Origin: Vreelandella olivaria
Lineage (GTDB): Bacteria > Pseudomonadota > Gammaproteobacteria > Pseudomonadales > Halomonadaceae
Reading direction: 5' to 3'
Assembly (NCBI GenBank): GCA_004295565.1
Contig: AP019416.1
Span: 1,302,001 to 1,366,000, forward strand
Length of the DNA: 64,000 nt
Position 1 is the stretch's first letter. Each line of letters opens with the position of its first letter. The translations under genes and the position numbers were made by a program. This document shows, piece by piece, positions 60,785 to 64,000 of the stretch. A model generated the notes under the pieces. The model searched no databases. It was given only the letters and a program-made list of their open reading frames with translations, and had not been told where the DNA came from.

Positions 60785-60857
60785 GCTTAGCAAGAACACT
60801 GTGCTGCTTGGCAAGGACACTTCGTCATTAGAGATACCTCTTCATTAGAGACACCTC
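60785..60857 (+). repeat. Two pairs of short direct repeats upstream of gtsB
   Basis: GCTTAGCAAGAACACT (60785-60800) recurs as GCTTGGCAAGGACACT (60806-60821), 21 bp apart with two differences. CATTAGAGATACCTC (60826-60840) recurs as CATTAGAGACACCTC (60843-60857), 17 bp apart with one difference. The second pair covers the gtsB ribosome-binding region. Confidence 0.7.
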
Positions 60858-60859
60858 CC

Positions 60860-61786
60860 ATGAAAAATACCTCTGCGACGCCCTTAGGGCCTACCGCTAA
60901 GCGGTCGACGCCATCCGGCGGTTTGCAGGCGTGGCTGCCTCGGCTGGTGCTGGCACCGTCGGTGGCCATTTCGCTGTTCTTTGTTTACGGCTTCATGCTG
61001 TGGACATTCGTGCTCTCGCTAACCAGCTCGCGCATGCTGCCCAGCTATGACTTTGTCGGCTTTGGTCAATATGCACGCCTGATGGCCAATGAGCGCTGGT
61101 GGGTTGCCTCGACCAACCTGATGATTTTTGGCGTGCTGTTCGTGGTGATTTGCCTGGTGATTGGTGCGCTGCTGGCGATACTGCTCGATCAGAAAATTCG
61201 CCAGGAGGGCGCGCTGCGCACGATCTACCTCTACCCCATGGCACTCTCCTTTATTGTTACCGGGGTGGTGTGGAAGTGGCTGCTTAATCCGCAGCTGGGC
61301 ATTCAAGCGATGGTTCAAGGCTGGGGCTTTGAGTCGTTTCGCTTTGACTGGATTGTGGATCCGGATATGGCGATTTATACCCTGGTGATTGCCGCCGTGT
61401 GGCAGGCGTCCGGGTTTGTGATGGCGCTGTTTTTAGCCGGGCTGCGGGGTATCGATGACAGCATTATTAAAGCCGCGCAGTTGGATGGCGCCAGCTTGCC
61501 GCGGATTTATCTGCGCGTGGTAATGCCGTGCCTGCGCCCGGTGGTGTTTAGCGCGGTGATGATTTTGGCCCATATCGCCATTAAGAGTTTTGACCTGGTC
61601 GTCGCGCTCACCGGCGGTGGGCCGGGCTACGCTACCGACTTGCCCGCCACCTTTATGTATGCCCACGCCTTTACCCGGGCGCAGATTGGCTTGGGCTCTG
61701 CCAGCGCCATGCTGATGTTGGGTGGCGTGCTGGCAATTTTGATTCCGTACCTCTACTCCGAATTAAGGAGCCGCAAGCATGGCTAA
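60860..61786 (+). CDS. gtsB: Sugar ABC transporter permease
   Basis: MalF-type inner membrane permease, 308 residues with six transmembrane helices, intact. TM1 is VAISLFFVYGFMLWTFVLSL. The EAA loop is seen in IIKAAQLDGASLPRIYLRVV, which docks on the ATPase. The C-terminus reaches the gtsC start with an eight-base overlap. It works with gtsC as the translocation pore. Confidence 0.95.
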   Translation: MKNTSATPLGPTAKRSTPSGGLQAWLPRLVLAPSVAISLFFVYGFMLWTFVLSLTSSRMLPSYDFVGFGQYARLMANERWWVASTNLMIFGVLFVVICLVIGALLAILLDQKIRQEGALRTIYLYPMALSFIVTGVVWKWLLNPQLGIQAMVQGWGFESFRFDWIVDPDMAIYTLVIAAVWQASGFVMALFLAGLRGIDDSIIKAAQLDGASLPRIYLRVVMPCLRPVVFSAVMILAHIAIKSFDLVVALTGGGPGYATDLPATFMYAHAFTRAQIGLGSASAMLMLGGVLAILIPYLYSELRSRKHG

Positions 61787-62657
61787 TGTGATTCGTCGTC
61801 AGACGCCCGCTGCGCGGCTGGGCCGTGGCCTGCTCTATGGCGTGCTGATACTCGCCGCACTGTTCTATATTCTGCCGCTGGTGGTGATGCTGATGACCTC
61901 GGTGAAGCCGCTAAGCGAAATCAGCCCCGGTTCGCTGCTCTCGTTTCCACAAAACCCGACACTGGCACCGTGGATCAAAGCCTGGGGAGAAGCCTGCACC
62001 GGTATGCGCTGCGATGGCGTCGGTGGCTACTTCTGGAACTCCTTTGCGATTGTGATTCCAGCGGTGCTGATCTCCACCACCATTGGCGCCCTCAACGGCT
62101 ACGCGCTGACCAAATGGCGTTTTAAAGGCTCTGAGTTGGTCTTCGCGTTGATGCTGTTTGGCTGCTTTATTCCCTTCCAGGTGGTGCTGCTCCCCATGGC
62201 GCAAACCCTCGGCTGGCTGGGTATCTCCAGTTCCCGCGCCGGGCTGATTCTGGTTCATGTGGTGTTTGGTATCGCCTTTACCACGCTGTTTTTCCGCAAC
62301 TTCTACGTGGGTATCCCCAACGAGCTGGTATCGGCGGCGAAGTTGGATGGCGCGGGTTTTTTCCGCATTTTCTGGCGCATTTTGTTACCGGTTTCCGCGC
62401 CGATTATTGTGGTCTCGGTGATTTGGCAGTTCACCCAAATCTGGAACGACTTCCTGTTTGGGGTAGCGTTCTCGGCTCATAACACCCAGCCGGTGACCGT
62501 GGCGCTTAACAATCTGGTCAATACTTCCACCGGCGTGCGCGAGTACAACGTGGATATGGCGGCGGCGATGATTGCCGCGCTGCCCACCCTGGTGGTGTAC
62601 GTGCTGGCGGGAAAATACTTCGTGCGCGGGCTGACCGCCGGTTCCGTTAAAGGTTAG
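61779..62657 (+). CDS. gtsC: Sugar ABC transporter permease
   Basis: MalG-type permease, 292 residues, intact. Six helices begin with LLYGVLILAALFYILPLVVM. The EAA loop is ELVSAAKLDGAGFFRIFWRI. GEACTGMRCDGVGGYFWNSF is the extracytoplasmic loop typical of glucose-type transporters with a Cys pair. It overlaps gtsB by eight bases and precedes the ATPase by 37 bp. Confidence 0.95.
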   Translation: MANVIRRQTPAARLGRGLLYGVLILAALFYILPLVVMLMTSVKPLSEISPGSLLSFPQNPTLAPWIKAWGEACTGMRCDGVGGYFWNSFAIVIPAVLISTTIGALNGYALTKWRFKGSELVFALMLFGCFIPFQVVLLPMAQTLGWLGISSSRAGLILVHVVFGIAFTTLFFRNFYVGIPNELVSAAKLDGAGFFRIFWRILLPVSAPIIVVSVIWQFTQIWNDFLFGVAFSAHNTQPVTVALNNLVNTSTGVREYNVDMAAAMIAALPTLVVYVLAGKYFVRGLTAGSVKG

Positions 62658-62694
62658 TTTTTTTAAAAGCCTAACAAAAATAGGATTCCTTATT

Positions 62695-63812
62695 ATGGCA
62701 GCGTTAGAAATCCACAACGTGCGCAAAGAGTTCGGCAGCGAGCGGGTGCTCAAAGACGTTAGTATCTCCATCGATTCCGGCGAGTTCCTGATTCTAGTTG
62801 GCCCTTCGGGCTGCGGTAAGTCCACGCTGATGAATGCCATTGCCGGGCTTGAGCCGGTGACCTCTGGCAATATTTATATCGATGGCGAAGACGTCACCTG
62901 GCGCACCCCGCAGATCGCGACATCGCCATGGTCTTTCAGTCCTACGCGCTTTATCCCAGCATGACCGTGCGTCAGAACATCAGCTTCGGGCTGGAGATGC
63001 GCAAAGTGCCCAAGCCCGAGCGGGAAGCCGCTGTGGAGCGGGTAGCGGATCTGCTGCAGATTACTCACCTGCTGGAGCGCAAGCCCGCTCAGCTCTCCGG
63101 TGGGCAGCGCCAGCGGTGGCCATGGGGCGGGCGCTGGCTCGGGAGCCAAAGGTCTATCTGTTTGATGAGCCGCTCTCCAACCTGGATGCCAAGCTGCGCG
63201 TGGATATGCGCACCGAGATCAAAAGCTCCACCAGCGCCTGGGCACCACCATTGTTTACGTCACCCATGATCAGGTCGAAGCCATGACCCTGGCAGACTGC
63301 ATTGCAGTGATGCGTGACGGCCATATTTTACAGTTAGGCACCCCGGATGAGGTCTACAACAACCCGGTGGATATGTTCGTGGCCGGTTTTATGGGTTCAC
63401 CCTCGATGAACTTTATCCGCGCCACCTTGGAAGATAACAACGGCGGTTATCAGCTGCGGATTGCCACACCGGGGGAAGAGGAACTGGTGCTGCCGTGGCC
63501 TGAAGCGCGCATCGCCCCGACATGGCCGAGCGGTTGAATCAGCCGGTGATTCTTGGTCTACGCCCGGAGCACTTCAGCGAAGAGGATGAGCGGTTAACCG
63601 CCCAAGCCGAAGGCACGCTGCTAAGCGCCAGTGTAGCGGTGGTTGAGCCTACCGGGGCGGATATTTTGCTGCGTTTACCGCTGGGCGAACAGGAAGTGAC
63701 CGCCCGCGTTGGGCCTAAATGCGCGGTGGTGGCTGGGGAGCGCTTAGCACTGCGCGTCGATATGGGGCGGGCGATTCTATTTGATGCCGAGACCGAGCAG
63801 CGTATTGCGTAA
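62695..63812 (+). CDS. gtsD: Sugar ABC transporter ATP-binding protein, UgpC/MalK type (frameshifted)
   Basis: CUT1-class ATPase of about 373 residues. Walker A is [14 protein letters not shown], the Q-loop is in [20 protein letters not shown], the signature is QLSGGQRQR, and Walker B is [20 protein letters not shown]. The switch His is in [20 protein letters not shown]. The C-terminal OB-type regulatory domain ([20 protein letters not shown]) follows. Indels are visible near 62913, 63116, 63224 and 63519. It ends the operon before a terminator. Confidence 0.94.
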
Positions 63813-63838
63813 GCGCTTGCGGCTGATCCTATTGAAAT

Positions 63839-63873
63839 AAGAGGCCCCTGCTAACTTCAGCAGGGGGCCTCTT
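63839..63873. terminator. Terminator between gtsD and the BCCT gene
   Basis: AAGAGGCCCC-TGCT pairs with AGCAGGGGGCCTCTT across a 6-nt loop, with one unpaired G. It lies between convergent genes and may serve both. Confidence 0.83.
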
Positions 63874-63903
63874 ACCATTATTTGCAGGTTTCAGTTGCAG
63901 AGA

Positions 63904-64000
63904 TCACTTACGAATAAGCCGCAGCTCGCCATTGAGCGCTTTGATGATCGAGTAGCACATCAGCAGCATCACAATCGAGAACGGAATAGCGGTGGCGGTA
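63904..64000 (-). CDS. BCCT family transporter, C-terminal end only
   Basis: The minus-strand frame from the window edge to the stop at 63904 reads TATAIPFSIVMLLMCYSIIK, then ALNGELRLIRK. This is the last transmembrane helix and cytoplasmic tail typical of betaine/choline/carnitine (BCCT) secondary transporters, which import compatible solutes in halophiles. Only about 31 residues are visible, so the subtype is unknown. Confidence 0.65.
   Translation of the reverse strand, partial: TATAIPFSIVMLLMCYSIIKALNGELRLIRK

Overview
The window reads as part of a chromosome of a moderately halophilic gammaproteobacterium, most likely Halomonas or a close relative. This is an inference from protein style (acidic tails and linkers), gene order (gltX followed by tRNA-Ala and tRNA-Glu; gltA divergent from sdhCDAB-sucAB-lpdA-sucCD; a gtsABCD sugar transporter behind a GltR/GtrS-type two-component pair) and the set of accessory genes. 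No phage, CRISPR array or complete insertion sequence was seen.

Layout. 1-2 kb: end of transaldolase and a fructosamine-kinase-like gene. 1.9-5.6 kb: cyanase (cynS) and a formate/nitrite-type channel on the minus strand, divergent from a PAS-domain sigma54 activator, with a sigma54 promoter and three 12-bp quasi-palindromes between them. 5.8-14.3 kb: a tripartite RND efflux pump (tolC-acrA-acrB), a YqiJ-like membrane protein, an alpha/beta hydrolase and an AcrR-type TetR repressor. 14.5-22.3 kb: a zinc deacylase, catalase, dusA, an orphan PD-(D/E)XK-like protein, a TauE/SafE permease, a lipoprotein and an XRE regulator. 22.5-24.4 kb: gltX and two tRNAs. 25-38.6 kb: the TCA-cycle block (gltA; sdhCDAB; sucAB; lpdA; sucCD). 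38.7-44.4 kb: a flippase-like membrane protein with a GT4 glycosyltransferase, a ribbon-helix-helix regulator with a PHA-depolymerase-type esterase, and a chemoreceptor. 44.4-46.4 kb: RNase II. 46.6-53.9 kb: an N-acetylglucosamine PTS operon (nagR, nagA, nagB-II, nagF, nagE). 54-57 kb: a HAD phosphatase, a nuclease remnant and two unrecognised proteins. 57-63.8 kb: a two-component system and the gts sugar ABC transporter. The window ends inside a BCCT osmolyte transporter.

The dominant technical feature is that about thirty genes, including essential ones such as gltX, sucA and sucC, are interrupted by single-base indels. Those I traced lie in or beside homopolymer runs, and most are missing one base. 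Reading across them restores full-length proteins, so I annotate these genes as single CDSs with frameshifts, not as pseudogenes, and suspect sequencing error.

The most interesting biology is regulatory: the sigma54/cyanase-channel module, an AcrR/TtgR-like operator at the efflux promoter, an 11-bp phased repeat array in front of nagR, and a perfect palindrome in front of the RHH/PHA-esterase pair. Unusual proteins are a two-lipoyl-domain SucB, a NagE with a second IIB domain lacking the phosphocysteine, the orphan PD-(D/E)XK protein, and the unrecognised pair at 55.1-56.9 kb.
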